Origin: Thalassobacillus devorans MSP14 | Lineage (GTDB): Bacteria; Bacillota; Bacilli; Bacillales; Halobacillaceae | Reading direction: 5' to 3' | Length of the DNA: 64,000 nucleotides | NCBI RefSeq assembly: GCF_000496835.1 | Contig: NZ_KI543236.1 | Coordinates: forward strand, 1,530,773 to 1,594,772 | Program-made: the position numbers and the translations under genes | Part shown: positions 35,979 to 45,432 of the stretch, piece after piece | Layout: each line of letters starts with the position of its first letter | Position numbering within the stretch: the stretch's first letter is position 1 | Notes under the pieces: generated by a model | Databases searched by the model: none | Seen by the model: only the letters and a program-made list of their open reading frames with translations | What the model was told of the DNA's origin: nothing

Positions 35979-38063
35979 TTAGAACTGCTGTTTCCATTGG
36001 ACTGCGTTCAAATCAGCAAAGGCATAAACTTCTTTTGCTATCAGGTTCAGTAAACCTAAGCGGTTTTCCCGTAATTGCTCATCCTCCGCCATGACCATAG
36101 TCTGATCAAAGAAAGCGTGAATCGGTTCCGCAAGTGTACCTAACGTTTCCAAGGCCTTAACAGCATCATGTTTAAGCAGTGCATCTTCATACACCGGACT
36201 GATGTTTTGGTACTTTTCAAATAAGTCATGTTCTGTTTCATTTTCAAATAGAGCTTTATCTACTTTTTCTACATTCGTCTTTTTTGCCAAATTTAAGACA
36301 CGGCCCAAGGCTTCGTGTGTTGATTTGAAAGCTTCGTCATTACGTTTAGCTGCCAACAGCTTTGCTTTTTCCTTTGTAAATGGTACATGCTGTATGCCTT
36401 CTGCCAATACAGCTTCTACAATATCAGAGGCTACCCCTTCTTCCCTTAATAGATAACTTGCTCTAATATGGAAGAATTCCTTTAAATCCTCAGCTATTTC
36501 TTTTTCCGTACGGTTTGTCAAGCCAAGTTTGACATTCATACTGAGCGCTGTACTCACTAAAGTTTCCAGGCGAATATCCCAGGCTTGTTTGTCGAGCATC
36601 TGGAGTATACCGATCGCTGATCTTCTTAGTCCATAAGGATCCTGGGATCCAGATGGAATAATACCAATAGAAAAGCAGCCAACAATTGTATCGAGCTTAT
36701 CTGCTATGCTTACGATTGTCCCGGCAACTGTTTCAGGCAGCATTCCGTTAGCTTGACGTGGCATGTAATGTTCATTAATAGCCGTGGCCACAACATCATC
36801 TTCTCCAAAGATTCTTGCATACTTTTCACCCATGATTCCCTGAAGTTCCGGAAATTCATCTACCATATGGGTAACCAGATCGAATTTACATATTTCTGCT
36901 GTACGCGTAACATGTTTCTTTGTAGTCTTATCCAGTTGTAGGTGCTCACTGACTGCATCGGCCAGTTTCACAGTCCGCTGCACCTTATCCGCAATTGTAC
37001 CAAGGTCTTCCTGGAAGACCATTCGAGATAGCTTTTCCAAACTTTGCTCGATAGGCGCCTTCTGATCCTCTTCATAAAAGAAACGAGCATCAGCAAGTCT
37101 GGCCTTCAATACTTTTTCATTTCCTCGCGCAACATTATCCAAATGCTTTTCGTCCCCGTTTCTGACTGCCACAAAATAAGGAAGCAGCTCCCCTTCCCGG
37201 GAACGGACAGGGAAGTAACGCTGGTGTTCTTTCATGGAAGTTATTAAAGCTTCTTCCGGAACAACGAGAAAATCAGCACTATAAGCTCCGTAAAAAACCG
37301 TCGGGTATTCCACCAGGTGCGTAACCTCGTTCAATAAATCTTCATCCACAAGGACTTCCCAGCCTTTATCCTGAGCTAACTTTTCAATTTGAGCAGCAAT
37401 CATTTCTTTACGAAGCATAACATCGGCTATGACAAACTGCTCTTTCAATATTTTTTCATAGTTGTCTGCATGATCAACAGCAACCTGCTTTCCCAGGAAA
37501 CGGTGTCCGAACGTAGTTTTTCCTGTTTGTACACCTGAAATGGAAAATGGGATCACCTCGTCCCCATAAAGAGCAATAAGCCAACGAATCGGGCGGACAT
37601 ATCGAAGCTGCTTGTCCCCCCACCGCATATTTTTCGGGAAATTCAAAGAAAGAATTACATCTTTGAATTGATCAAGCAGATTTTTTGTCGCTTCCCCTTC
37701 AATAAACTTATTGATATGGACATATTCCGTTCCTTTAAGTTCTTTAAAATAAATATCTTCGACACTCTTCCCTTGGCCTTTTGCAAATCCGATAGCTGCC
37801 TTTGTCCATTTCCCTTGCTCGTCAAACGCTATTTTTTTTGCAGGGCCCTTTGCCACTTCTTCGATATCTGGCTGTTTCTCTGGCAATCCTTCGATTTTAA
37901 CAGTCAGACGGCGTGGTGTAGACATTGTCGCAATGGTTTCATAAGGAAGACGTAAATCGTCCAGCCATTCTTTCGTTTTTTCTTCTAACTGTATTAGAGC
38001 ATCATCGATAAACCGGGCTGGAAGTTCTTCTAACCCGACTTCAAATAAAACTGTATTACTCAT
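35979..38063 (-). CDS. glyS: Glycyl-tRNA synthetase beta subunit
   Basis: 694 residues, one half of the alpha2-beta2 bacterial glycyl-tRNA synthetase. Family start is [22 protein letters not shown]; a conserved [17 protein letters not shown] and the [20 protein letters not shown] segment are typical. It has an HD-like internal domain and a tRNA-binding C-terminus with DALP-like helices. It overlaps glyQ by 8 nt, so both subunits are translated together. Expression should be controlled by the T-box upstream of glyQ. Confidence 0.97.
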   Translation of the reverse strand: MSNTVLFEVGLEELPARFIDDALIQLEEKTKEWLDDLRLPYETIATMSTPRRLTVKIEGLPEKQPDIEEVAKGPAKKIAFDEQGKWTKAAIGFAKGQGKSVEDIYFKELKGTEYVHINKFIEGEATKNLLDQFKDVILSLNFPKNMRWGDKQLRYVRPIRWLIALYGDEVIPFSISGVQTGKTTFGHRFLGKQVAVDHADNYEKILKEQFVIADVMLRKEMIAAQIEKLAQDKGWEVLVDEDLLNEVTHLVEYPTVFYGAYSADFLVVPEEALITSMKEHQRYFPVRSREGELLPYFVAVRNGDEKHLDNVARGNEKVLKARLADARFFYEEDQKAPIEQSLEKLSRMVFQEDLGTIADKVQRTVKLADAVSEHLQLDKTTKKHVTRTAEICKFDLVTHMVDEFPELQGIMGEKYARIFGEDDVVATAINEHYMPRQANGMLPETVAGTIVSIADKLDTIVGCFSIGIIPSGSQDPYGLRRSAIGILQMLDKQAWDIRLETLVSTALSMNVKLGLTNRTEKEIAEDLKEFFHIRASYLLREEGVASDIVEAVLAEGIQHVPFTKEKAKLLAAKRNDEAFKSTHEALGRVLNLAKKTNVEKVDKALFENETEHDLFEKYQNISPVYEDALLKHDAVKALETLGTLAEPIHAFFDQTMVMAEDEQLRENRLGLLNLIAKEVYAFADLNAVQWKQQF

Positions 38064-38946
38064 TGGACGCTTCCTCCTTTTCTTTCAGCATTGGGAAACC
38101 TAATCGTTCCCGTTCTTCTACATAGGTTTTTGCAATTTTACGGGCTAAATTTCTGACTCGAGATATATAGCCAGTTCGTTCCGTGACTGAAATTACACCT
38201 TTTGCATCAAGTAAATTGAAAGTGTGGGAACATTTCAATACGTAATCATATGCGGGAAATACAAGGCCAAGCTCCATCGCACGTCCGGCTTCTTTTTCAT
38301 AAATGCTGAATAAATCAAATAACATATCACTATCAGAGGATTCAAATGTATACTTTGAGTGCTCATACTCAGGTTGAGAGAAGATATCCCCTACCGTCAC
38401 ACCATCTGTCCATTCCAGTTCAAAGACATTTTCCTTATCTTGAATATAAGAAGCCAACCGTTCCAGCCCATAAGTGATTTCTGCAGACACTGGCTTGGCT
38501 TCAAGCCCGCCAATCTGCTGGAAGTATGTGAATTGGGTGATCTCCATCCCATCGAGCCATACTTCCCATCCTAATCCCGCAGCACCTAGTGTAGGGTTTT
38601 CCCAGTTATCTTCCACGAACCGGATATCATGTTTAAGCGGATCGATTCCTAAAGCTTTCAATGATTCTAAGTAAAGTTCCTGAATATTGTCAGGTGACGG
38701 CTTCATGATCACCTGGAATTGATGATGCTGGTAGAGACGGTTAGGGTTTTCCCCATACCTTCCGTCTGCCGGTCTTCTTGAAGGCTCTACATAAGCAACA
38801 TTCCAAGGCTCCGGTCCAAGACTGCGGAGCAGGGTCATTGGAGACATGGTTCCGGCACCTTTTTCTACATCATAAGCTTGCATTAATAAACAGCCTTGAT
38901 CCGACCAATGTTTTTGTAATGTCAGTATCATATTTTGGATATTCAT
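38056..38946 (-). CDS. glyQ: Glycyl-tRNA synthetase alpha subunit
   Basis: 296 residues, catalytic subunit with ATP and glycine sites. Class II motifs: [20 protein letters not shown] (motif 2 region) and the [20 protein letters not shown] block. It begins [19 protein letters not shown], as in the family. A GGAGGGAAGAT site lies before the ATG. It follows a T-box leader (38990-39204) and overlaps glyS. Confidence 0.97.
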   Translation of the reverse strand: MNIQNMILTLQKHWSDQGCLLMQAYDVEKGAGTMSPMTLLRSLGPEPWNVAYVEPSRRPADGRYGENPNRLYQHHQFQVIMKPSPDNIQELYLESLKALGIDPLKHDIRFVEDNWENPTLGAAGLGWEVWLDGMEITQFTYFQQIGGLEAKPVSAEITYGLERLASYIQDKENVFELEWTDGVTVGDIFSQPEYEHSKYTFESSDSDMLFDLFSIYEKEAGRAMELGLVFPAYDYVLKCSHTFNLLDAKGVISVTERTGYISRVRNLARKIAKTYVEERERLGFPMLKEKEEASNE

Positions 38947-38989
38947 GTGATCTTCCCTCCACTAATGAAAGTTATTGAATTTATTCCAT

Positions 38990-39204
38990 AAAAAAACTCG
39001 CCGCTATGCCACTTTCGTGACATAGGGACGAGAATTTCCCGCGGTTCCACCCTATTTGCTTTCTACTTAGAAAGCCGCTTTAATAAGCTGCTCAGGACTG
39101 CCTTCGCTATTTCTTCGACACCTGTCTCGCACCATCACAGGTTCGCTTCAGTCGAGGGGAATAGGTACTACTTTCCTTCAACGCACAAGTTTATTAGTAT
39201 ATGC
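38990..39204 (-). ncRNA. T-box riboswitch, glycine specifier
   Basis: The glyQS leader. The T-box consensus AGGGTGGAACCGCGGG is complete at 39038-39053 (minus strand). The AAGGCAG segment at 39098-39104 gives a candidate GGC specifier, matching glycine. The terminator (CTCGTCCCTATGTCACG and its partner CATAGCGGCGAG plus TTTTTTT) lies at 38990-39032. Uncharged tRNA-Gly should favour the antiterminator. Confidence 0.93.
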
Positions 39205-39234
39205 ATCATACTTGAAAGCTGGATGTTTTGTCAA
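39205..39234 (-). promoter_or_regulatory. Promoter of the glyQS T-box transcript
   Basis: TTGACA and TATGAT on the minus strand with an 18-bp spacer. The -35 overlaps the last bases of recO. Confidence 0.85.
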
Positions 39235-39986
39235 TCTTCTGGTCTGAAAAGATCCAGCTGCTTTAAAAACTTTTTTGATTTTATAAAATATCCACCATAA
39301 TAGTCATAGTATGCGTCCATCAATTGTCTCAATTTCAGTTTAGTTTCTTCTTTTATGGATATGTTACCAAGACGGGCAACATCCATATGGAGAAATAATC
39401 GAAGCAGCTTCGTTATGTTTTCAGTTAACCCAAAAGCTTCTGGATCCAGATGTTTGCATCGAAAACATAAAAAGCCCCCTTCTTTTATTGAAAAGGAGAA
39501 GGGGCCATTTTGATTGCCACAATTCACACAGGCATCCAGTTGGGGAGCGAACCCTGCTTTCTGGTATAACTTAAGTTCGTACATCAATGATAGAATTTCC
39601 GGATTTTTATCTTCTGTAATCCAAATCAATGTTTGAAGGAATTGTTGAAATAAAAATGGATCTGGCTGTTTTTCTTCCAACATTTTATCAGTCATTTCCG
39701 CTACATAAGCAGCATATGCTGTTTTGATAATATCTTCACGAACTCCTCTAAGCGAGGAAATGACTTCTCCCTGGCTAAGAGAACCAAGGTTTCGCCCTGT
39801 TTGCACTAAATATTGCCCGTGGATAAACGGCTGGGTGATCGAACTCATACGACTTTTGGGCTTTTTTGCGCCTTTGGCCATAACAGCGAATTTCCCTTTT
39901 TCCCGTGAAAAAATAGTTACAATTTTATGTGTTTCGCCATAATCTTTGGTTCGGAGAACAATTCCTTCCATTTTTTCGAGCAACAT
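39231..39986 (-). CDS. recO: DNA repair protein RecO
   Basis: 251 residues. RecF-pathway mediator that loads RecA and anneals single strands. The N-terminal OB fold reads KMEGIVLRTKDYGETHKIVT; a zinc finger is present (CVNCGNQNG and CFRCKH). The chain ends KKFLKQLDLFRPED. The ATG at 39986 is preferred because family members begin M(L)LEK-EGIVLRTKDYGE; a GTG at 39992 is possible. It lies between yqzL and the glyQS promoter, and its stop overlaps that promoter. Confidence 0.95.
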   Translation of the reverse strand: MLLEKMEGIVLRTKDYGETHKIVTIFSREKGKFAVMAKGAKKPKSRMSSITQPFIHGQYLVQTGRNLGSLSQGEVISSLRGVREDIIKTAYAAYVAEMTDKMLEEKQPDPFLFQQFLQTLIWITEDKNPEILSLMYELKLYQKAGFAPQLDACVNCGNQNGPFSFSIKEGGFLCFRCKHLDPEAFGLTENITKLLRLFLHMDVARLGNISIKEETKLKLRQLMDAYYDYYGGYFIKSKKFLKQLDLFRPED

Positions 39987-40004
39987 ATTCACCTTTTCTG
40001 CTTT

Positions 40005-40148
40005 TCACAAATTGGTTTCATGTCCAGAAACCGTCTCTTGTTCCTGTGGTTCCTCTTCCTGAGGTGCTTGTTTTTCCATCTCTTTCATGAGTAAGTAGGT
40101 TTCTATGTTTCCTGTTTGACTGAAAATTTTCCATGGTAAGTCAAGCAC
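40005..40148 (-). CDS. yqzL: YqzL family small protein
   Basis: 47 residues, with GTG start. It reads (M)LDLPWKIFSQTGNIETYLL, followed by MKEMEKQ and an acidic Gln/Glu tail. The WK-FSQTGNIETYL stretch is the known YqzL signature, and the length is exactly that of B. subtilis YqzL. It lies between era and recO as in B. subtilis. The ribosome site AAAGGCGGTG precedes the GTG by six bases. Function is unknown. Confidence 0.93.
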   Translation of the reverse strand: MLDLPWKIFSQTGNIETYLLMKEMEKQAPQEEEPQEQETVSGHETNL

Positions 40149-40249
40149 AAGAAACACCGCCTTTCAAGTTAGTTATTCAATCAAAATAACATGACATTCT
40201 TAGGATGTTACAAGCAGCTTGAAGCATGAATATTAAAATTTACCATGAA

Positions 40250-41155
40250 TTAATATTCATCGTCCCGGTAGCCATACTCATTCAACTGGAGTTGGCGATT
40301 TCGCCAATCTTTCTGAACCTTCACCCACAAATCAAGAAAAACTTTCGTACCTAACAAGGCTTCGATATCTTCTCTGGCACGCTGTCCGATTTCTTTCAGC
40401 ATCTTACCCTGTTTACCGATAATGATCCCTTTCTGGGAGGGACGCTCAATAATAATAGTAGCCTGGATATATACTGTTTCAGATTGCTCCCGATGTTCGA
40501 TTCCATCAATCACTACCGCAATAGAATGAGGAACTTCCTCTCTTGTCAAATGGAGTGCTTTTTCCCTAATCATTTCACTGATGATAAACCTTTCAGGGTG
40601 ATCAGTGATCTGATCTTCAGGATAATACTGTGGGCCTTCCGGCAGCTGGGATTTCAACACTTCTAATAAGTGGCTGACGTTGTTCCCTTCTAAAGCTGAT
40701 ATAGGAATAATCTCTTCAAAATCATACATCTCCCTGTACTGATCGATTAATGGAAGCAATTCATCAGGATGGACCTTATCAATTTTGTTGATGATTAGAA
40801 ATACAGGTTTATCTACTTTTTCAAGTCGGTCGATAATGAACTGATCACCGCGGCCGTACCCCTCTTCCGCATTGATCATAAACATGATAGCGTCCACTTC
40901 ATTAAGAGATTGCTCGGCAACTTTCACCATGAAATCCCCAAGTTTATGTTTCGGCTTATGGATTCCAGGTGTATCAATAAACACTATTTGGGCATCATTT
41001 TCTGTCCAGACACCTTGAATTTTGTTTCTTGTGGTTTGTGGTTTATCGCTCATGATAGCGATTTTTTGACCTATCACCTGATTCATGAAAGTGGATTTCC
41101 CTACATTAGGTCGTCCAATGATTGCAATAAACCCTGATTTGAATGTATTGTCCAT
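40250..41155 (-). CDS. era: GTPase Era
   Basis: 301 residues. Ribosome-associated GTPase for 30S maturation. G1 is [10 protein letters not shown]2 [12 protein letters not shown]3 DTPGIH, G4 NKID and G5 ISALEGNN. The C-terminal KH domain is [20 protein letters not shown], with [15 protein letters not shown]-type tail here as [15 protein letters not shown]. The ribosome site is CGGAGG. In B. subtilis cdd sits between era and dgkA; here 131 nt of noncoding sequence separates them, so cdd is absent. Confidence 0.98.
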   Translation of the reverse strand: MDNTFKSGFIAIIGRPNVGKSTFMNQVIGQKIAIMSDKPQTTRNKIQGVWTENDAQIVFIDTPGIHKPKHKLGDFMVKVAEQSLNEVDAIMFMINAEEGYGRGDQFIIDRLEKVDKPVFLIINKIDKVHPDELLPLIDQYREMYDFEEIIPISALEGNNVSHLLEVLKSQLPEGPQYYPEDQITDHPERFIISEMIREKALHLTREEVPHSIAVVIDGIEHREQSETVYIQATIIIERPSQKGIIIGKQGKMLKEIGQRAREDIEALLGTKVFLDLWVKVQKDWRNRQLQLNEYGYRDDEY

Positions 41156-41286
41156 GTGGTATCCTCCGTTTGTGAATGAGGTCTGTGTGTATTTACTATT
41201 TTACTATAGAAAAACTGCAATTTCATATACTCGACAAAAGCTTTCAATCTTTTTGCTCAAGCCAGTTCAGCCGAATGGGCGCCTTC

Positions 41287-41664
41287 CTATAAAAATGAAA
41301 TTAACTTAGGAAGGAAGACAACCAAACCAATAATGACTGAAAAAACCGACGCTACCAGTACTGCACCAGCTGCAATGTCTTTAATAGCACCAACAGCTGG
41401 ATGTATGTCAGGTGCTAAGTGATCCATTGCTTTTTCAATACTTGTATTTATCATCTCCAGCGTCAATATTAACGCTATAATCAGTAAAATAACTGCCCAT
41501 TCGACTGGAGTAAGTTGCAGTAACCATGAAAGTATCAACACCAATACGGCTGCTGTCAGGTGGAATTTCATATTCCGTTCTGTTTTTGCTACTATCATTA
41601 TTCCACGCCATGCATACCGAAACCCGATTCCCCGTTTTTTATTTCCGTTCCAATCCGAACTCAT
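41287..41664 (-). CDS. dgkA: Diacylglycerol kinase family protein (undecaprenol kinase)
   Basis: 125 residues, three membrane helices. The DgkA signature EMINTSIEKAMDHLAP and the AIKDIAAGAVLVAS motif are intact. Gram-positive members phosphorylate undecaprenol better than diacylglycerol, supporting recycling of the cell-wall lipid carrier. The basic N-terminus has NKKRGIGFRYAWRGI. Its start overlaps ybeY by 26 nt with an AGAGGATATTTTAA site inside ybeY. Confidence 0.94.
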   Translation of the reverse strand: MSSDWNGNKKRGIGFRYAWRGIMIVAKTERNMKFHLTAAVLVLILSWLLQLTPVEWAVILLIIALILTLEMINTSIEKAMDHLAPDIHPAVGAIKDIAAGAVLVASVFSVIIGLVVFLPKLISFL

Positions 41665-42109
41665 TTAAAATATCCTCTTGTCTTTGGAACATTTTTTTCT
41701 CATCTTCTTCCTCCAAATGATCATATCCTAATAAATGAAGAAAACCATGAAGAGCTAAGAAACCTAATTCCCGTTCTAGTGAGTGCTTATATTCTTCCGC
41801 CTGCTCTTTTGCTTTATCAATTGATATCACGATGTCCCCAAGTACTACCGGAATTTCCTCGCCGATAATACGCACTTCTCCTTTCCCTTCCTCCTGCATG
41901 GCAAACGAAATGACATCAGTAGGCGTATCTTTCTGCCGGTAATTCCGATTTAAAATTTGGATTTCTTTATTATCCACAAAATTCACGGATATTTCCGCTT
42001 CATTCTGAACTTTTTCTTTTTCAGCAGCAAACTTCAATAACCGTTGAATCATATCAATATGCCCTTCATCTACTGTATTCGTCTCGTCATGAAAATCGAT
42101 TTGTATCAT
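41639..42109 (-). CDS. ybeY: Endoribonuclease YbeY
   Basis: 156 residues. rRNA maturation nuclease with the zinc motif HGFLHLLGYDH (three His). The NRNYRQKDTPTDVISFAM stretch before it is also typical. It works with 16S 3' end processing and quality control. Its gene is followed by dgkA with overlap and preceded by a promoter at 42204-42231 and a phoH terminator. In B. subtilis pgpH (yqfF) lies between ybeY and phoH; that gene is missing here. Confidence 0.96.
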   Translation of the reverse strand: MIQIDFHDETNTVDEGHIDMIQRLLKFAAEKEKVQNEAEISVNFVDNKEIQILNRNYRQKDTPTDVISFAMQEEGKGEVRIIGEEIPVVLGDIVISIDKAKEQAEEYKHSLERELGFLALHGFLHLLGYDHLEEEDEKKMFQRQEDILNEFGLERK

Positions 42110-42203
42110 TGGTACAGCCTCCTTGATGCGCTATTTCATCTTTTACCGTATAGTTTGTCCGATTGACTTGTTCTTATCGCTCTGGTTCTTAACATGTTCC
42201 GCT

Positions 42204-42231
42204 TTTATATACGGATTAAACCTCTTTACAA
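42204..42231 (-). promoter_or_regulatory. ybeY promoter
   Basis: TTGTAA and TATAAA with a 16-bp spacer on the minus strand, about 95 nt before the ybeY start. It supports separate transcription of ybeY after loss of pgpH. The 216-bp gap shows no remnant reading frame. Confidence 0.55.
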
Positions 42232-42293
42232 CGTTTGGAAAATGACACACAGCATTTATCCATTCTTGTTAAACACCCTTTTAAGAAAGCCAT

Positions 42294-42333
42294 TTAAAAA
42301 TAAGACCCTCTTTAAAAAACGGGTCTTATTTTT
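42294..42333 (-). terminator. phoH terminator
   Basis: TAAGACCC and GGGTCTTA flank a 12-base loop and are followed on the minus strand by TTTTTAAA. The stem overlaps the phoH stop codon. Confidence 0.85.
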
Positions 42334-43297
42334 CTTCGCTCTTATCCTTTTCATATGCGTCAATAATCCGTTGTACTAGTGGGTGACGAATGACATCCGT
42401 TTGGTCAAGATGGATGAACGACGAACCTTTAATACCCTTCAAGCGCAACTCGGCTTCACGCAGACCTGACCTGACGCCTTTCGGCAAATCCACTTGAGTG
42501 ATATCACCCGTTATGACCATTTTGGATCCAAAACCAAGTCGGGTCAAAAACATTTTCATCTGCTCAGGAGTTGTATTTTGGGCTTCATCCAATATAGCAA
42601 AAGCATCATCCAGGGTTCTCCCCCGCATATACGCCAGAGGGGCAATTTCGATTGTGCCACGCTCAATCAGTCTTGCAGTATGTTCGGTCCCTAATACATC
42701 ATGTAAGGAATCATAAAGAGGACGAAGATATGGATCGACTTTCTCTTTCAAATCACCTGGTAAAAAGCCAAGGCTTTCTCCAGCTTCCACAGCAGGACGG
42801 GTCAGGATAATACGTTTCACTTGACCGTTTTTCAAAGCATTTACAGCCATGACAACCGCCAAATACGTTTTTCCGGTTCCTGCCGGGCCAATGCCAAACA
42901 CTAAATCATTATTCCGTATCGCTGACACGTATCCGCGTTGACCCAGGGTTTTGACACGGATGGACTTTCCTTTGGCATTCCGGGTGATTTCATCTTCGAA
43001 TAAAGCTTCGAATTGATTAATTTTGCCCTTTTTTGCTAATTCGACTGCGTATACGACATCTCGTTCTGTAATCGTAAGACCTTTGCGAATTAAGGCCAGC
43101 AAAGAAAGTAGTATCTCTTCTACGAGCCTCGCCTTGTCCCCCTTGCCGGAAGCACTGACATGCTCACCACGTGATATGATGGAAACTTGCAGCTGCTCTT
43201 CAATTTGTTTCAGATTTCTATCTTCTGTACCAAATAAAGCCAAAGCTTCAGATGGATTATCAAGTTGTATATCAATCGTTTTTAAGTCTTCCTGCAT
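42326..43297 (-). CDS. phoH: PhoH family ATPase (PhoH-like)
   Basis: 323 residues. Walker A is GPAGTGKTYLAVVMA and Walker B is DDAFAILDEAQNTTPEQMK. The family start EDLKTIDIQLDNPSEALALFG is present. PhoH-like proteins are proposed RNA-linked ATPases or helicases; the function is not settled and the name does not prove phosphate control, since no Pho box was found here. The ATG at 43297 lies seven bases from AAGGAG, and its upstream neighbour yqfD stops at 43300. The operon order is yqfC-yqfD-phoH. Confidence 0.95.
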   Translation of the reverse strand: MQEDLKTIDIQLDNPSEALALFGTEDRNLKQIEEQLQVSIISRGEHVSASGKGDKARLVEEILLSLLALIRKGLTITERDVVYAVELAKKGKINQFEALFEDEITRNAKGKSIRVKTLGQRGYVSAIRNNDLVFGIGPAGTGKTYLAVVMAVNALKNGQVKRIILTRPAVEAGESLGFLPGDLKEKVDPYLRPLYDSLHDVLGTEHTARLIERGTIEIAPLAYMRGRTLDDAFAILDEAQNTTPEQMKMFLTRLGFGSKMVITGDITQVDLPKGVRSGLREAELRLKGIKGSSFIHLDQTDVIRHPLVQRIIDAYEKDKSEEK

Positions 43298-43299
43298 AC

Positions 43300-44484
43300 T
43301 CAAGCTCCTTGATTCACATTCTTTGTCATAGCAATATCTTCATGTACTTTTACAAATAGAATTAATTTTACTTTACCATTGTCAACACTTTGGTGCAAAA
43401 TATTTTCTTCCAAAATCTTCGAACCCTCTGGAATTTTTTTCAATAAGTCTCTTTTTCCTTGCTCTATTGCTATCGCTGCAGCTTCTTCTACCGAACGTTT
43501 ATGCGATAATTGGTTCAATTCAAAGATGGTGGTTTTTTTCCAATAGAACGGAAGCGATTTAGAAAAAAGACTCAGCTGGTGATAATCTTCTTCTTTTTTC
43601 CTAACCTTATATTCTATTTTACCCCACCCCCATACGGGGAATTCAAATCCGGCAATGTTTATATGATATTTGTTTTTAAATTCTCCTGTGGCGGTCTGTA
43701 TTTTTTCTGTTTGACTGGCAGACACTTCTACTCTATACCATGTCTCTGCTATTACTTCACCTTCCGCACGGATAAGTTTTTCATCGTTTTCATCCAGTTG
43801 GGCGGAAGCTAATAATTCACCTTCTTCGACGTAATCATTCACTTCTACCATCGGTTTTCCTTTAGAAATGTATATATAATGAATCATGCCTTTTTTTGCG
43901 GCAACAAGATGAGCAGGCTGAGACGCATTTTCTTTTTCTACTAATGTCTTTTCAACCCCCTGGAATATATAGGCTGTCCCTTTCTTTTCCACACCGATCC
44001 ATAGCAGTTCTGGCACATCATCCAGAAGCTTTTGCTGCAACGTTCCATTATCCTCTAAACGAAAGGATATCGCTCCGGGCTGTACACCATACTCACGTAA
44101 TTGTTTTTCTACTTTCTTCTCTAATTCTTTTGGAAGACCCTCAATATGCACAGACCAAACTAAATTGGAGACAAACACAATCAGGAGTGCTGTCAATATC
44201 ACCGCAAACCACAAGGGTTTTTGAGCAAGAAAACTTTGCCATAAATACGGGAGACCTTGTCCACGCTTTAAACGAACCTTAAATCTTGTCCGCTTTCTGA
44301 TTCGTTTGACCCTGGCTAAATCAGCGAGGTAAATATTAGCTTGAAGCTGGTTGTCGGACAGTTTTTTTGCATTCCATATGACCACCCCTTCTTTAGCGCA
44401 AAGATTTATGAATTGTTCAGGATATGCACCCTGGATGATCAAAGTGACGTAACCTTTAATGAACTTTCCTTGTATGGGCTTCAT
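43300..44484 (-). CDS. yqfD: Sporulation protein YqfD
   Basis: 394 residues. One membrane helix (about residues 89-110) follows a basic N-terminal domain (LARVKRIRKRTRFKVRLKRG). The long outer part has EGLPKELEKKVEKQLREYGV and PELLWIGVEKKGTAYIFQGV, characteristic of the stage IV sporulation protein YqfD family. It is known in B. subtilis to be needed for efficient sporulation, expressed in the mother cell. It is preceded by yqfC and followed by phoH. The ribosome site is GAAGGAGG. Confidence 0.95.
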   Translation of the reverse strand: MKPIQGKFIKGYVTLIIQGAYPEQFINLCAKEGVVIWNAKKLSDNQLQANIYLADLARVKRIRKRTRFKVRLKRGQGLPYLWQSFLAQKPLWFAVILTALLIVFVSNLVWSVHIEGLPKELEKKVEKQLREYGVQPGAISFRLEDNGTLQQKLLDDVPELLWIGVEKKGTAYIFQGVEKTLVEKENASQPAHLVAAKKGMIHYIYISKGKPMVEVNDYVEEGELLASAQLDENDEKLIRAEGEVIAETWYRVEVSASQTEKIQTATGEFKNKYHINIAGFEFPVWGWGKIEYKVRKKEEDYHQLSLFSKSLPFYWKKTTIFELNQLSHKRSVEEAAAIAIEQGKRDLLKKIPEGSKILEENILHQSVDNGKVKLILFVKVHEDIAMTKNVNQGA

Positions 44485-44512
44485 AATAGAGGTCCTCCTT
44501 CAAACGGGCTGG

Positions 44513-44794
44513 TTACTGATCCATAAACAGGATCGAATGCATTTTGCCTTCTACTAAAATCTCTTCCGATAGCATCATTTTTAATACAAATCCTTCACCC
44601 ACCAGACGGATGTAGCCTTTTCTTGATTTCAGTCTGATTTCCTGTTCTGAAAAATGTAATAAACCCTGGTGATTTTCAATATATACATGGAAGTCTCCGA
44701 TTGTAGTGACCCTTGGCAAATCCAACATGACATCAGAAGGAAGTTCCAAGTAGTTAGCCATCCAGCCACGGATCTGTTGTTGCCACTTTTTCAT
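44513..44794 (-). CDS. yqfC: YabP/YqfC family sporulation protein YqfC
   Basis: 93 residues. The product begins MKKWQQQIRGWMANYLELPS and has VTTIGDFHVYIENHQGLLHF plus EGFVLKMMLSEEILVEGKM, a YabP/YqfC fold. It is expected in the mother cell under sigma-E control, as yqfCD is in B. subtilis; I could not identify a confident sigma-E promoter upstream. Its start lies after the yqfB terminator. The ribosome site is GAGGGAGG. Confidence 0.93.
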   Translation of the reverse strand: MKKWQQQIRGWMANYLELPSDVMLDLPRVTTIGDFHVYIENHQGLLHFSEQEIRLKSRKGYIRLVGEGFVLKMMLSEEILVEGKMHSILFMDQ

Positions 44795-44823
44795 GTAACG
44801 ACCTCCCTCTCATCTATATATAC

Positions 44824-44862
44824 GAAAAACGCACGGATTGTATCACTACAATCCGTGCGTTC
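44824..44862 (-). terminator. Terminator of the nfeD-floA-yqfB operon
   Basis: ACGCACGGATTGTA and TACAATCCGTGCGT form a 14-bp perfect stem around TCAC, followed by TTTTCG on the minus strand. Confidence 0.92.
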
Positions 44863-44865
44863 CTG

Positions 44866-45402
44866 TTAATAATTATTCCGTCTTGAGAATGTCCGGTGTG
44901 GCTTATGAGCTCGGGGAGGCCCTAAAATTTCAGCCATTATCACACTTTCAGCAATTTTTTTTCGATTCAGGTTACTTTTGATAGAAAGGGAAGGGGCTGT
45001 TTCGCTTTGATTGTACTGCGTCGGTTTGGTTCTTTCCATTTGACCAGGCAATGCATCATGTAATTTCCTGTTCGGGGTTTCATACGTAAATGAACCCGTG
45101 CCTTGCTTATCACCAATATTCCGTGCGGAAATATCCTTGATATGCTTTTGTTTCTCTTGGTAATATCGCTCCATCTTGCTTTCGCCTGCAAATTTATCTG
45201 GTTTTCGCTCAGCTTGTTCTACTTGTTCAGTCTTGTGCCGTACTGGCCCTGAAGGTGTAGGTGGTGCAGGCGAGGAAGGACGCCTTGCAGGACGCTCATC
45301 TTCTTGTTCCCCGTTCATGCGATTTAACCAGCTGATAATACCTCCAATAAAAACAGCTACGAGGAAAATATTATTCAGCAGGAAATCAATGAAGTTTCCC
45401 AT
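44866..45402 (-). CDS. yqfB: YqfB-like protein of the flotillin operon
   Basis: 178 residues. One N-terminal helix (about residues 5-25) precedes a long, polar, Pro-, Lys- and Glu-rich tail with no compact domain until the conserved end AEILGPPRAHKPHRTFSRRN. The family keeps that C-terminal motif next to floA in Bacillaceae, but its role is unknown. It is 30 nt after floA in the same unit. It may tether or scaffold FloA; that is inference. The ribosome site is AAGGAGGATGA. Confidence 0.85.
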   Translation of the reverse strand: MGNFIDFLLNNIFLVAVFIGGIISWLNRMNGEQEDERPARRPSSPAPPTPSGPVRHKTEQVEQAERKPDKFAGESKMERYYQEKQKHIKDISARNIGDKQGTGSFTYETPNRKLHDALPGQMERTKPTQYNQSETAPSLSIKSNLNRKKIAESVIMAEILGPPRAHKPHRTFSRRNNY

Positions 45403-45432
45403 GGACTCATCCTCCTTAAACCACGAAGATGA

